A DNA stretch of 9,899 nt from Pseudomonadota bacterium (GCA_021808875.1 JAKBAU010000123.1:1-9899), one strand, 5' to 3'. Numbered from the stretch's first letter, positions 1-9,496 are shown. Numbers and translations: made by a program. Notes: generated from the letters alone by a model not told the origin.

Positions 1-456
1 CTGGCCATCACGACCCTGCTCGTCATATTCGACCGGAATACGGGTCGCCTCGACGATCAGTGCGCGCAGCAGATCGGAGACCTCGATCACGCGGCAGCTT
101 GCTGGCAGGCCGAGCTTTGGGTCCTCCTGAACGTAGAGCGTCCGTACCGACACATGGCCGCGGCAGCGGGCCTCATGTTCAACTCCACCGGGAACCCAGA
201 GCGCGCGCTGTGGCGGTAAAACAAAACTCGCCTCTTCGGTAACCACCGTCATCACGCCGGCTATCGTGTAAAGCAGCTGGCCACGCAGGTGACTGTGGCG
301 CGGATCAACATGGCCATCAGCGTATTCGTCGGCGAGGGCTGCAACCGGCCGCGGGATATTTTGGTAATCGCTGCCACGGGTACTGCGTTGGCCCACCCGA
401 AATGGTTTCAGGTCCTGTGGCGACAGCAATCCAGCATGATGCGGCGTAAGGTCCAT
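1..456 (-). CDS. AraC-family transcriptional regulator, N-terminal cupin domain (partial)
   Basis: The minus strand is open without a stop from an ATG at 456 to the window edge, giving 152 residues; the C-terminal DNA-binding half lies outside. The translation carries a cupin sensor domain: a His pair in HSHLRG (H54, H56), then QLLYTIAGVMTV (60-71), then PPQRALWVPGGVEHE (81-95, H94). This order and the preceding RPVAALADEY are typical of NimR/YdeC-like AraC regulators, in which the cupin precedes two helix-turn-helix motifs. Family members bind a small molecule or metal through the cupin and control a divergent neighbour, here the hydrolase beginning about 130 bases away. The ATG lacks a clear Shine-Dalgarno sequence, but the conserved sequence begins soon after it and a -10-like TATACT lies six bases upstream, so it may be translated from a leaderless message. 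The ligand and the C-terminal HTH cannot be seen. Confidence 0.85.
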   Translation of the reverse strand, partial: MDLTPHHAGLLSPQDLKPFRVGQRSTRGSDYQNIPRPVAALADEYADGHVDPRHSHLRGQLLYTIAGVMTVVTEEASFVLPPQRALWVPGGVEHEARCRGHVSVRTLYVQEDPKLGLPASCRVIEVSDLLRALIVEATRIPVEYDEQGRDGQ

Positions 457-462
457 GCCCTG

Positions 463-468
463 AGTATA
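463..468 (-). promoter_or_regulatory. Candidate -10 element of the AraC-family gene
   Basis: Read on the minus strand the hexamer is TATACT, one base from the TATAAT consensus, and it ends only six bases before the ATG at 456. A start site at the usual distance would fall at or beside the ATG and give a leaderless transcript, which fits the missing Shine-Dalgarno site. No convincing -35 hexamer is seen at 16-18 bases, so this stays tentative. Confidence 0.3.
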
Positions 469-481
469 GGTCCAAAGTTTT

Positions 482-499
482 GTGACAGAAAGACGTCAC
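482..499. promoter_or_regulatory. Inverted repeat GTGAC-N8-GTCAC, possible operator
   Basis: GTGAC at 482-486 faces GTCAC at 495-499 across eight bases in the gap between the divergent regulator and hydrolase genes. It covers the place where the -35 of the regulator promoter would fall, so a protein bound here could repress the regulator and act on the hydrolase. Five-base arms can arise by chance, and AraC proteins usually bind direct repeats, so the role is inferred. Confidence 0.25.
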
Positions 500-544
500 G
501 CGGCGGGCTGCCCTCCGGATGCGGATGGCAGGCCGGGCAATGGG

Positions 545-568
545 CGATCGCGCGTCAGGCGCGCATCG
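545..568 (+). other. Hairpin just upstream of the hydrolase ribosome site
   Basis: CGAT at 545-548 pairs with ATCG at 565-568, and GCGCG at 550-554 pairs with CGCGC at 560-564, leaving one bulged C (549) and a five-base loop. The stem is nearly all G-C and ends two bases before the Shine-Dalgarno-like sequence at 571-577. In a transcript it could affect translation of the hydrolase. It may also simply reflect high GC content. Confidence 0.35.
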
Positions 569-570
569 AT

Positions 571-577
571 GGAAAGG
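571..577 (+). promoter_or_regulatory. Ribosome binding site that decides the hydrolase start
   Basis: GGAAAGG is the only purine-rich Shine-Dalgarno-like sequence near the conserved N-terminus of the hydrolase. The GTG at 589 lies 11 bases downstream and the GTG at 580 only two, so 589 is favoured. The frame is open back to 289, but the extra residues are unlike the family and would overlap the divergent regulator. Confidence 0.5.
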
Positions 578-588
578 ATGTGACCGAC

Positions 589-1536
589 GTGGCGGGCGAT
601 GATCTTGACCCCGAGATCCGCAGCTTTGCGGCCGAAATGGCGCGGTCCTATGCGCGCTACCCTGCCCTCGATCAGGTGCCCCTGAGCGAAGCCCGCCAGA
701 TCGCCGAGAAGGTCAGGCTGCCCTGGCGCCAGGGCGGCCCGGTGATGCATCAGAGCGAAGATCTCCACCTGCCGACGCCCCACGGACCGGTGCGGGTCCG
801 CATCCACCGCCCCAACCCATCGCCGCAGCTGCCGGCGCTGATCTATCTTCATGGTGGCGGCTGGACGATCTTCAGCATCGATTCCCACGACCGACTCATG
901 CGCGAATACGCAGCCCGGGCGCAGATTGCGGTTGTGGGTGTTGATTATGCTCTGTCGCCAGAAGCCAAATATCCGGTGGCGCTGGAGCAGGTGCTTGCGA
1001 TCGCTCGACTTTTGGCCCGTGAACCGTCGCGTTTCGGGCTCAAGCCGGAGCGCCTGGCCCTCGGGGGCGATTCGGCAGGCGGGAACCTTGCCCTTTCTGC
1101 CGCCCTCAAGCTCAAGGCCAGCGGTGAGAGCATCCTGCACACCCTCCTGCTGCTTTATGGCGTCTTCACAAAGGAGATCTCGGCCGAAGCCGCGCGCCGG
1201 TATGGCGGACCTGACTACATGCTCACCACCGCCGAAATGGACCAGTTCTGGTCAAACTATCTGCCGGCAAATGCCGTGTCTGATGACCCCTATGCCACCC
1301 CTCTTGGAGCTCCGCTCGGGGGCCTGCCCAGCACCTTCTTACTCGCAGGCGCCTGCGATATCCTTAGCGAACAAAGTCTTTTTCTGGCTGAACGCCTGAA
1401 AGCGGCTGGGGTCAAAACCGAGCTCAGAATTTATGCCGGCGCAACCCACAGCTTTCTTGAAGCGGTGTCACGCTCACGCCTTGCCGATCAGGCCCTTGCT
1501 GAGAGTGCCGCGTTTCTGAGCACCGAGCTTGCCTGA
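589..1536 (+). CDS. Alpha/beta hydrolase, HSL-type carboxylesterase/lipase (family IV)
   Basis: Encodes about 315 residues, the usual length for bacterial hormone-sensitive-lipase-type esterases, which cleave short-chain carboxylic esters in the cytoplasm. All family signatures are present: the oxyanion-hole motif HGGGW (88-92), the DYALSPE strand-turn, the nucleophile elbow GDSAGG with Ser162, catalytic Asp257 in GACDIL and catalytic His287 in GATHSF. There is no signal peptide. The start is the GTG at 589, after GGAAAGG; the GTG at 580 would add three residues and is the main alternative. The first residues (about DPEIRSFAAEMAR) match the usual N-terminal cap helix. It is divergent from an AraC-family regulator, so ligand-controlled expression is likely. 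A TonB-dependent receptor follows in the same direction after 134 bases. The true substrate cannot be told from the sequence. Confidence 0.9.
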   Translation: MAGDDLDPEIRSFAAEMARSYARYPALDQVPLSEARQIAEKVRLPWRQGGPVMHQSEDLHLPTPHGPVRVRIHRPNPSPQLPALIYLHGGGWTIFSIDSHDRLMREYAARAQIAVVGVDYALSPEAKYPVALEQVLAIARLLAREPSRFGLKPERLALGGDSAGGNLALSAALKLKASGESILHTLLLLYGVFTKEISAEAARRYGGPDYMLTTAEMDQFWSNYLPANAVSDDPYATPLGAPLGGLPSTFLLAGACDILSEQSLFLAERLKAAGVKTELRIYAGATHSFLEAVSRSRLADQALAESAAFLSTELA

Positions 1537-1630
1537 CGCGTATCGCATCCCCTCACTGCTGGCCTAATCGCGATAATTTCCGTCCCGTCCGGAGATGCAC
1601 GGCGTTTAAAAGCTCCTCACACTTGCTGAG

Positions 1631-1647
1631 GTCGCCACCCTGGCGAC
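1631..1647 (+). other. Perfect hairpin before the TonB receptor ribosome site
   Basis: GTCGCCA (1631-1637) and TGGCGAC (1641-1647) form a perfect seven-base stem with a CCC loop, seven bases upstream of the Shine-Dalgarno sequence at 1655. A second, overlapping stem is possible between CCTCA (1615-1619) and TGAGG (1627-1631), so the two could be alternatives. The remainder of the 1537-1670 gap shows no T-tract terminator. It contains a GATAAT at 1572-1577 that resembles half of a Fur site, but no full box. Confidence 0.4.
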
Positions 1648-1670
1648 GCCGCACAAGGGGAGTGGCGATA

Positions 1671-3803
1671 ATGCGCAAGCGCAATGTGGTCGGAGTGAAA
1701 CGGATGGGACAAGTTCCACGTTCAGCGCTCCTTGCACTTTCTGCTTCGGTACTGGTGCTGGCCTCAGCAATGGCAGCAAAGGCGGGGGACGGCATCGAAA
1801 CAGTGGTGGTGACCGCACCCCATTACGTGCCCAAATCTTCGAACATCGGAACCAAGCTCGGAGTTCCCCTGATCGAGGTGCCGCAATCGATTTCCGTCAT
1901 CAACCGCGATCAGATCTCCCTGCTTGACGAGCAGAACCTCGGCGAAGCGGTGCGCTACACCTCAGGGATTGTGGGCGAGGATTTCGGCACTGACGAGCGT
2001 TATGACTGGCTTACCTTGCGTGGGTTCCAGCCCATCGAATACATCGACGGACTGCAGGCGCCAATCGGCTCTGTGTCCAATGTCGGTGTTGACCTTTACG
2101 GCTTCCAGAGCGTGCAGGTGCTCAAGGGTCCCGCGTCGACACTTTACGGCTCGGCTCCTCCGGGCGGCATCATCAACCTGACCAGCCGTCGCCCCCAAGC
2201 CAAGTTTGGTGGCGAACTGCAGGTGCAGTATGGCAGCCATGACGACAAGCAGGTGGCAGGTACAGTCACCGGCACGCTTTATGGCGATGATCTCATCGAA
2301 GGTAGTTTCACTGCGCTGTGGCGCCGACGTGGTACCCAGATCACGGGTGAGACCTCAAACCGGGTCTATCTCGCTCCAGCGCTGACCTTCAATATTTCGC
2401 CGACAACGATGCTGACCCTGCTCAGCTACTATCAATATGACGATATCAGGGGCGGTGATGGCGGCTTCCTGCCTGCCTATGGCGTGCTTCTGCCCAACCC
2501 TCTCGGCAAAATTCCCGTCAGTACCAATCTTGGCGATACCAAGTATAACGACTTCCGCCGCAGCCAATACGGCATCGGTTATGATCTGCATCATCAGTTC
2601 AACCACTGGCTGACCTTCGAGCAGAACCTCAAATTCTTTTACAACCACAATCGGATGCTGGACGTCTATGGCGCCGGCTTGCTGACCGGCGCCAACGGCC
2701 TTCCCGTCGACTATCGCACGGTCGAGCGCTACAATTTCCCCTTCCAGGAAGCGATTACCTCGTTCAACGTGGATTCGCGGCTCAACGCCGATTTCAATCT
2801 CGGTATGATTCAGAACAAGGCATTGCTTGGCCTTGATTATCGTGATTATCGCGACAACTCGGACTATGGCTTTTCGCTCGCCCCGCCCATCGATCTGTTC
2901 CATCCGGTTTACGGCATGGCGATCACCACCCCGCCCCTCATGCCCTATACGCGGGAAGTACAGCGCCAGACCGGGCTCTATGCGGAGGATCAGGCCCGTT
3001 ATCACAGCTGGATCCTGACCCTGAGTGGCCGGCAGGACTGGCTTACGACCAAGAACTACGGCCAACCGAGCAATGATCAGGCCTTCACCTACCGCGCTGG
3101 GGTGAACTACCTGTTTGACAGTGGCCTGGCGCCCTATGTCAGCTACGCGACCTCATTTGAACCGGTCGCCGGCGCTGATTTTGCCGGCCACCCCTTCAAG
3201 CCAAGTACCGGTGACCAGGTCGAAGCTGGCGTCAAGTTCGAACCCACATTCCTGCCCCGCAATGTCCAAGCGCTGGCGACCCTCGCCGTCTACGACATCA
3301 ACGAGAACAATGTCCTGACGACCGACCCTGCTCACGCCTTCTTCAGCGTCCAGACCGGCGCTGCAGAGGTCAAGGGTGTCGAACTGGAAGGGGTGACGCG
3401 GATCAACAACCAGATCACGATCAATGCCTCTTATACCTATACCGATGCCCAGGTGACACGCAGCAATGGCAACGATCTTGGCAAGCGCCTGCCCATGGTC
3501 CCCTTGCACAAGTTCTCCGCTCTCGGCGACTACACCTTGCAAAGGGGCCTTTTGGCCGGCTTTGGCGGTGGCGTCGGCATTCGTTACCTGAGCAGCAGCT
3601 ATGGTGATCCAGCCAATCAGTTCCGCAATCCCTCGGTAGTTCTGTGGGATGCAATCCTGCACTACGATTTTCATCCCTGGCGTCTGCAACTCAACGCCTC
3701 GAACCTGTTCGACAAGACCTATATTTCCCGCTGCACCTCGATCAGCCAGTGCTTCTATGGCACCGGCCGGACCTTGGACCTGACCCTGACGCGGAAATTC
3801 TGA
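1671..3803 (+). CDS. TonB-dependent siderophore receptor, FhuA-like
   Basis: A 710-residue outer-membrane receptor that takes up a ferric siderophore using TonB-ExbBD energy. The ATG at 1671 has AAGGGGAG eight bases upstream; an ATG at 1704 with GGAG is a weaker alternative. A signal peptide follows: basic start (RKR, KR), hydrophobic core about 18-34, probable cleavage after AKA (residue 38). The TonB box ETVVVTA lies at 43-49. The plug domain has the siderophore-receptor marks EVPQSISVI and VQVLKGPASTLYG (148-160). A beta-barrel follows and ends in a C-terminal Phe. Near the end, NLFDKTYISRC is followed by a second Cys; Cys688 and Cys694 are the only cysteines and match the conserved pair in FhuA-type ferrichrome receptors. 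A hydroxamate-type siderophore is therefore the best guess, not proven. It lies downstream of an esterase gene. No full Fur box is visible. Confidence 0.92.
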   Translation: MRKRNVVGVKRMGQVPRSALLALSASVLVLASAMAAKAGDGIETVVVTAPHYVPKSSNIGTKLGVPLIEVPQSISVINRDQISLLDEQNLGEAVRYTSGIVGEDFGTDERYDWLTLRGFQPIEYIDGLQAPIGSVSNVGVDLYGFQSVQVLKGPASTLYGSAPPGGIINLTSRRPQAKFGGELQVQYGSHDDKQVAGTVTGTLYGDDLIEGSFTALWRRRGTQITGETSNRVYLAPALTFNISPTTMLTLLSYYQYDDIRGGDGGFLPAYGVLLPNPLGKIPVSTNLGDTKYNDFRRSQYGIGYDLHHQFNHWLTFEQNLKFFYNHNRMLDVYGAGLLTGANGLPVDYRTVERYNFPFQEAITSFNVDSRLNADFNLGMIQNKALLGLDYRDYRDNSDYGFSLAPPIDLFHPVYGMAITTPPLMPYTREVQRQTGLYAEDQARYHSWILTLSGRQDWLTTKNYGQPSNDQAFTYRAGVNYLFDSGLAPYVSYATSFEPVAGADFAGHPFKPSTGDQVEAGVKFEPTFLPRNVQALATLAVYDINENNVLTTDPAHAFFSVQTGAAEVKGVELEGVTRINNQITINASYTYTDAQVTRSNGNDLGKRLPMVPLHKFSALGDYTLQRGLLAGFGGGVGIRYLSSSYGDPANQFRNPSVVLWDAILHYDFHPWRLQLNASNLFDKTYISRCTSISQCFYGTGRTLDLTLTRKF

Positions 3804-3811
3804 CGCACTGC

Positions 3812-3843
3812 GGCCACGTGTGCCTTACTGGGGCCACGTGGCC
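3812..3843. repeat. GGCCACGTG repeat forming a stem-loop after the receptor gene
   Basis: GGCCACGTG occurs at 3812-3820 and again at 3832-3840, exactly 20 bases apart. The second copy is part of a perfect 12-base palindrome, GGCCACGTGGCC (3832-3843). The first copy can also pair with CACGTGGCC (3835-3843) as a nine-base stem with a 14-base loop, starting eight bases after the receptor stop. There is no T-tract, so it is not a standard intrinsic terminator. It could be a 3-prime-end stem or a double operator for the permease gene. Confidence 0.45.
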
Positions 3844-3917
3844 AACGCGTACGATAACACTATTGCCAGACGGCAGAATCCGGCCCGGGTGTACTTAAGG
3901 ACAAGGAGGCACCCGTA

Positions 3918-5381
3918 ATGTCTGCGCCCACCGCGGCGGATCCCACCGCACTCAAACGTCATCTTGGCCCTTGGACACTGACCGCACTTGGTATTGGCGC
4001 GGTGATCGGCGGTGGCATTTTCGTCATCACCGGAACCGCGGCCGCCAGGTTTGCCGGCCCGGCCATCGTTATATCCTTCGTGATCTCCGGCATGGGCTGC
4101 CTCTTCGCCGGTTTGTGTTACGCCGAATTCGCCGCGATGTATCCGGTTGCCGGCAGCGCCTACAGCTATTCCTATGCCGCACTCGGGCGCAGCACGGCAT
4201 GGTTTGTTGGTTGGAATCTTGTCCTTGAGTATCTCGTCTCCGCCTCCGCAGTTGCCGTCGGATGGTCAGGTTATTTCGTGGGCTTTCTCAAAAGCCTCGG
4301 CATCGCCCTGTCACCAGCCCTGACCGGCGCCCCGATGACGTTCTCGAGCAGGCAGGGACTTGTCCTGACGGGTGCCTTGATCAATCTTCCGGCCATTGGT
4401 CTTGTTTTGCTGCTCAGCACTTTTCTGATCGTCGGGGTGCGGGAGACGGCGCGAGCCAATGCCGTGATGGTCGCGATCAAGATCACCGTCGTGCTCCTTG
4501 TGATCCTGTTTGGCGCCGGCCACATCAATGTGCAGAACTGGCAGCCTTTTATTCCAGCCAATACCGGAACATTCGGTCACTACGGCTGGTCGGGAATTGT
4601 CGCCGCGGCGGGCCTCGTGTTTTTTGCCTATATCGGCTTTGATGCGGTCTCGGTTGCAGCCCAGGAGGCACGCAATCCGCAGCGGGACCTGCCGGTTGGT
4701 ATCCTCGCCTCGCTGCTCGTCTGCACCGTGCTTTACATCTTGATGGCGCTCGTGCTGACCGGGCTTGCCTCTTATCGGACCCTTGATGTTGCTGATCCGG
4801 TGTCCTTCGCGGTCTCCCAGATCCCGGCCTTGCAGTGGCTCGCGATTGTGGTCGAGTTCGGCGCTACCGTTGGTCTTGCCTCGGTTGCCTTTGTGGGCCT
4901 CTACGGTCAGTCACGCATCTTTTATGCAATGGCCCGGGACGGCTTCCTGCCACCGGTTTTCTGCCGCGTGCATCCGCGGTTTCGTACCCCTGTCCTCGGC
5001 ACCGTGGTGACGGGCACCATTGCTGCTCTTCTGGCCGGTCTGTTTCCCATCGAGATCCTGAGTGAACTGGTCTCAATTGGAACGCTCTGCGCCTTCAGCG
5101 TCGTCTGTGTCGGTGTGATGCTGCTGCGGGTGCGCGAACCAAACGCCCCGCGCCCATTCCGCACGCCGTTGGTCTGGGTGGTGGCGCCGGCCGGCCTCAT
5201 GATCTGCCTGACCATGATGTATGGCCTGCCGGCCGCAACGTGGGCCCGGCTCGGCATTTGGACCGCCGTCGGCTTTGCCATCTATTTTGGCTATGGCGTC
5301 TTTCATGCCGCGCACCGCCCGCAGTGGCAGGCGGAGGCCAGCGCAGCCCCCCTGTCACAGGGAGCCGGACGCCGCGACTGA
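3918..5381 (+). CDS. APC-superfamily amino acid permease, CAT-like
   Basis: An inner-membrane transporter of 487 residues, expected to import amino acids with proton or similar coupling. The ATG has a near-ideal AAGGAGG eight bases upstream (3903-3909). The first membrane segment contains the broken-helix glycine motif GIGAVIGGGIFVITG (25-39), which binds the amino acid backbone in this superfamily. Segment 6 reads AGLVFFAYIGFDAVS (231-245) and is followed by the conserved cytoplasmic EARNPQRDLP (250-259). Hydrophobic stretches suggest about 12 membrane helices, the last near 446-464, then a short polar tail. These features match the YfnA/GkApcT cationic amino acid transporter-like group, though specificity cannot be read from sequence. 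It is in the same direction as the receptor after 114 bases but has no obvious functional link to it. The gap to uvrA is 299 bases, so uvrA is probably transcribed separately. Confidence 0.9.
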   Translation: MSAPTAADPTALKRHLGPWTLTALGIGAVIGGGIFVITGTAAARFAGPAIVISFVISGMGCLFAGLCYAEFAAMYPVAGSAYSYSYAALGRSTAWFVGWNLVLEYLVSASAVAVGWSGYFVGFLKSLGIALSPALTGAPMTFSSRQGLVLTGALINLPAIGLVLLLSTFLIVGVRETARANAVMVAIKITVVLLVILFGAGHINVQNWQPFIPANTGTFGHYGWSGIVAAAGLVFFAYIGFDAVSVAAQEARNPQRDLPVGILASLLVCTVLYILMALVLTGLASYRTLDVADPVSFAVSQIPALQWLAIVVEFGATVGLASVAFVGLYGQSRIFYAMARDGFLPPVFCRVHPRFRTPVLGTVVTGTIAALLAGLFPIEILSELVSIGTLCAFSVVCVGVMLLRVREPNAPRPFRTPLVWVVAPAGLMICLTMMYGLPAATWARLGIWTAVGFAIYFGYGVFHAAHRPQWQAEASAAPLSQGAGRRD

Positions 5382-5392
5382 CCCAAAACCCT

Positions 5393-5416
5393 CGGGCCAG
5401 ACCCTGACGTGGCCCG
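5393..5416. other. Stem-loop after the permease gene
   Basis: CGGGCCA (5393-5399) pairs perfectly with TGGCCCG (5410-5416) around a ten-base loop, starting 11 bases after the permease stop. It is placed like a terminator but lacks a T-tract, so it may only protect the transcript end or be incidental. Confidence 0.35.
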
Positions 5417-5480
5417 CAGTTCAGGGGCCTAATCCTGGGATTGGCACGAGCGACCCCCACGGCGCAGAACGCGACAGGGT

Positions 5481-5500
5481 CATGCCAGGATCCTGGCATG
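5481..5500. repeat. Perfect 20-bp palindrome between permease and uvrA
   Basis: CATGCCAGGA is followed directly by its exact reverse complement TCCTGGCATG, giving a 20-base palindrome with no mismatch or spacer. As RNA it would fold to an eight-base stem with a GATC loop. It lies 99 bases after the permease stop and about 70 bases before the candidate uvrA -35. No T-tract follows. A dimeric-repressor operator or a processing hairpin are both possible. Confidence 0.6.
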
Positions 5501-5501
5501 G

Positions 5502-5522
5502 TGAAATTGATCAGCCATTTCA
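5502..5522. repeat. Inverted repeat TGAAAT-N9-ATTTCA beside the palindrome
   Basis: TGAAAT (5502-5507) faces ATTTCA (5517-5522) across nine bases that contain a TGATCA palindrome. It begins two bases after the 20-bp palindrome, so two dyads stand side by side in an otherwise unexplained gap. Six-base arms are weak evidence alone. Confidence 0.3.
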
Positions 5523-5569
5523 ATGCCCGCGGCGCACCCCGAAAATCCAAACCCGGACCCTGGCGGCGA

Positions 5570-5598
5570 TTGCTCAACCCAGGCCGTTGCGACATAAT
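5570..5598 (+). promoter_or_regulatory. uvrA: Candidate uvrA promoter
   Basis: TTGCTC at 5570-5575 and CATAAT at 5593-5598 are separated by exactly 17 bases. The -10 is one base from TATAAT; the -35 keeps only the TTG. The LexA box begins at the next base after the -10, the expected arrangement for an SOS-repressed promoter, and this strengthens the call. The predicted leader is about 75 bases. Confidence 0.5.
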
Positions 5599-5613
5599 GT
5601 TCCCGATTTGTTC
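5599..5613 (+). promoter_or_regulatory. LexA (SOS) box of uvrA, alphaproteobacterial type
   Basis: GTTC (5599-5602), seven bases, then GTTC (5610-5613) is an exact match to the direct-repeat GTTC-N7-GTTC site recognised by LexA in alphaproteobacteria. It lies 67 bases before the uvrA start, immediately after a -10-like CATAAT and so over the predicted transcription start. uvrA is a classic SOS gene, so LexA repression lifted by DNA damage is the expected control. Confidence 0.75.
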
Positions 5614-5680
5614 GACGGCACGGCGCTTGTTCTCCCCGCTGGCTCCCGCCATATAACAGGCTTTCCCCGAAAGACCGGAC

Positions 5681-8605
<2,925 letters not shown>

Positions 8606-8629
8606 GCCAGAAGGCCACGCCAGCACGCG

Positions 8630-9496
8630 TTAGCCGCGGGCGCCCGGCGCCGGTGCAAGCTTGCGATAGGCAAAGGCTGCCGGCGCAATCTGCAGCCCGA
8701 TCAGGAAGGGTGCCATCACGAGATAGATACCGGTGAGTAGCGGCAGGTTGGAGCGCAGGGCCAGAAGCTGCTGGCTTCCCACCGCCATCTTGTTACCGAC
8801 GTGGGCCGCACTCAGAAAATAGCTCGGCCCCAGCACCGCGGCTTCGGCAAAACCTGCAAGCAGCGCTGCTGGCCCCAGGACCGCAATGCCAATCACCACA
8901 ATGCGTCCGACATTGCCCTCACACAGCTCCCAGGACCGGACCAGACCCAGGCGGCTTTCCACCACGACCACGGGAATGAGAAGGAAGCTGAGGCGGATCA
9001 CCGCATAGACGATGGCAATTGCCCCCAGCACACCGGCCGCACCAAAGACCGCCTTCATCACGGCGGCGCCTGGAACCAGGCTACGCAGCAGCTGCAGACC
9101 CTCAAACAGGCCAAGGACAAAGAGCAGGGTGATGCCGACCAGCGCCAAAAGCGAGGCGAAAACCCGCAGCTCGGTGAGCCCGAAGGCAAAATGGACCCGG
9201 GCTGGCCCCTGGCGCAGTCCCAGCGCCTGACGCATCACCGCCACATACACGATCGACCAGATGAGCAGGCTGATCATGCGCCAGACCAGCATCACAAGGC
9301 CGGCCTGCCCCAGGGCAAAGGGATTGCCGGCGCTGAATGCTGCCGGTACGGCGCTGTAATAAAGGGCACTGACGAAATAGTCGCCAATCGCCCACAGCAC
9401 CAGGGGAAGCCAGGAAAGTCCAATAATGGCGCCCAGATGGCTGAATGTGAAATTATAGGCAAAGCCGATCGTCTCGAGGACCGGAATCTTCTTCAT
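8630..9496 (-). CDS. Uncharacterised polytopic membrane protein
   Basis: A 288-residue protein with about six predicted membrane helices (roughly 20-40, 66-88, 112-134, 152-176, 198-220, 254-276). I cannot name its function. The segment around residues 168-198, reading RLSFLLIPVVVVES then RSWELCEGNVGR, resembles the repeated pattern of YciC-like proteins and of the membrane domain found with glycerophosphodiester phosphodiesterases, so distant membership of that group is likely. The ATG at 9496 has GGAG eight bases upstream; an in-frame ATG at 9538 would add 14 residues but lacks a ribosome site. The gene faces uvrA, with 24 bases between the stops and no intrinsic terminator there. Upstream it is divergent from an amidase gene. 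It appears to be a single-gene transcription unit. Confidence 0.8.
   Translation of the reverse strand: MKKIPVLETIGFAYNFTFSHLGAIIGLSWLPLVLWAIGDYFVSALYYSAVPAAFSAGNPFALGQAGLVMLVWRMISLLIWSIVYVAVMRQALGLRQGPARVHFAFGLTELRVFASLLALVGITLLFVLGLFEGLQLLRSLVPGAAVMKAVFGAAGVLGAIAIVYAVIRLSFLLIPVVVVESRLGLVRSWELCEGNVGRIVVIGIAVLGPAALLAGFAEAAVLGPSYFLSAAHVGNKMAVGSQQLLALRSNLPLLTGIYLVMAPFLIGLQIAPAAFAYRKLAPAPGARG

Noticed and set aside
60..242. 60-codon plus-strand frame at the left edge
   Set aside because: It is a shadow of the AraC-family regulator, whose cupin motifs are clear on the other strand.
289..588. N-terminal extension of the hydrolase frame back to GTG 289
   Set aside because: The extra 100 residues are unlike the family, overlap the divergent regulator by more than 160 bases and have no suitable ribosome site.
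496..1140. 214-codon minus-strand frame inside the hydrolase gene
   Set aside because: It is opposite the catalytic core of a well-supported gene and has no recognisable motif; long antisense frames are common in GC-rich DNA.
1572..1577. GATAAT as a Fur box or -10 for the receptor gene
   Set aside because: Only half of a Fur-type dyad is present and no -35 is found at a proper distance, so it is not listed as a site.
2355..3065. 236-codon minus-strand frame inside the receptor gene
   Set aside because: It is antisense to the conserved beta-barrel and shows no domain of its own.
3863..3897. TTGCCA and TACTTA as a promoter for the permease
   Set aside because: The spacer would be 23 bases, too long for a standard sigma-70-type promoter.
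8606..8629. Bidirectional terminator between uvrA and the convergent membrane gene
   Set aside because: No inverted repeat with a T-tract exists in these 24 bases.
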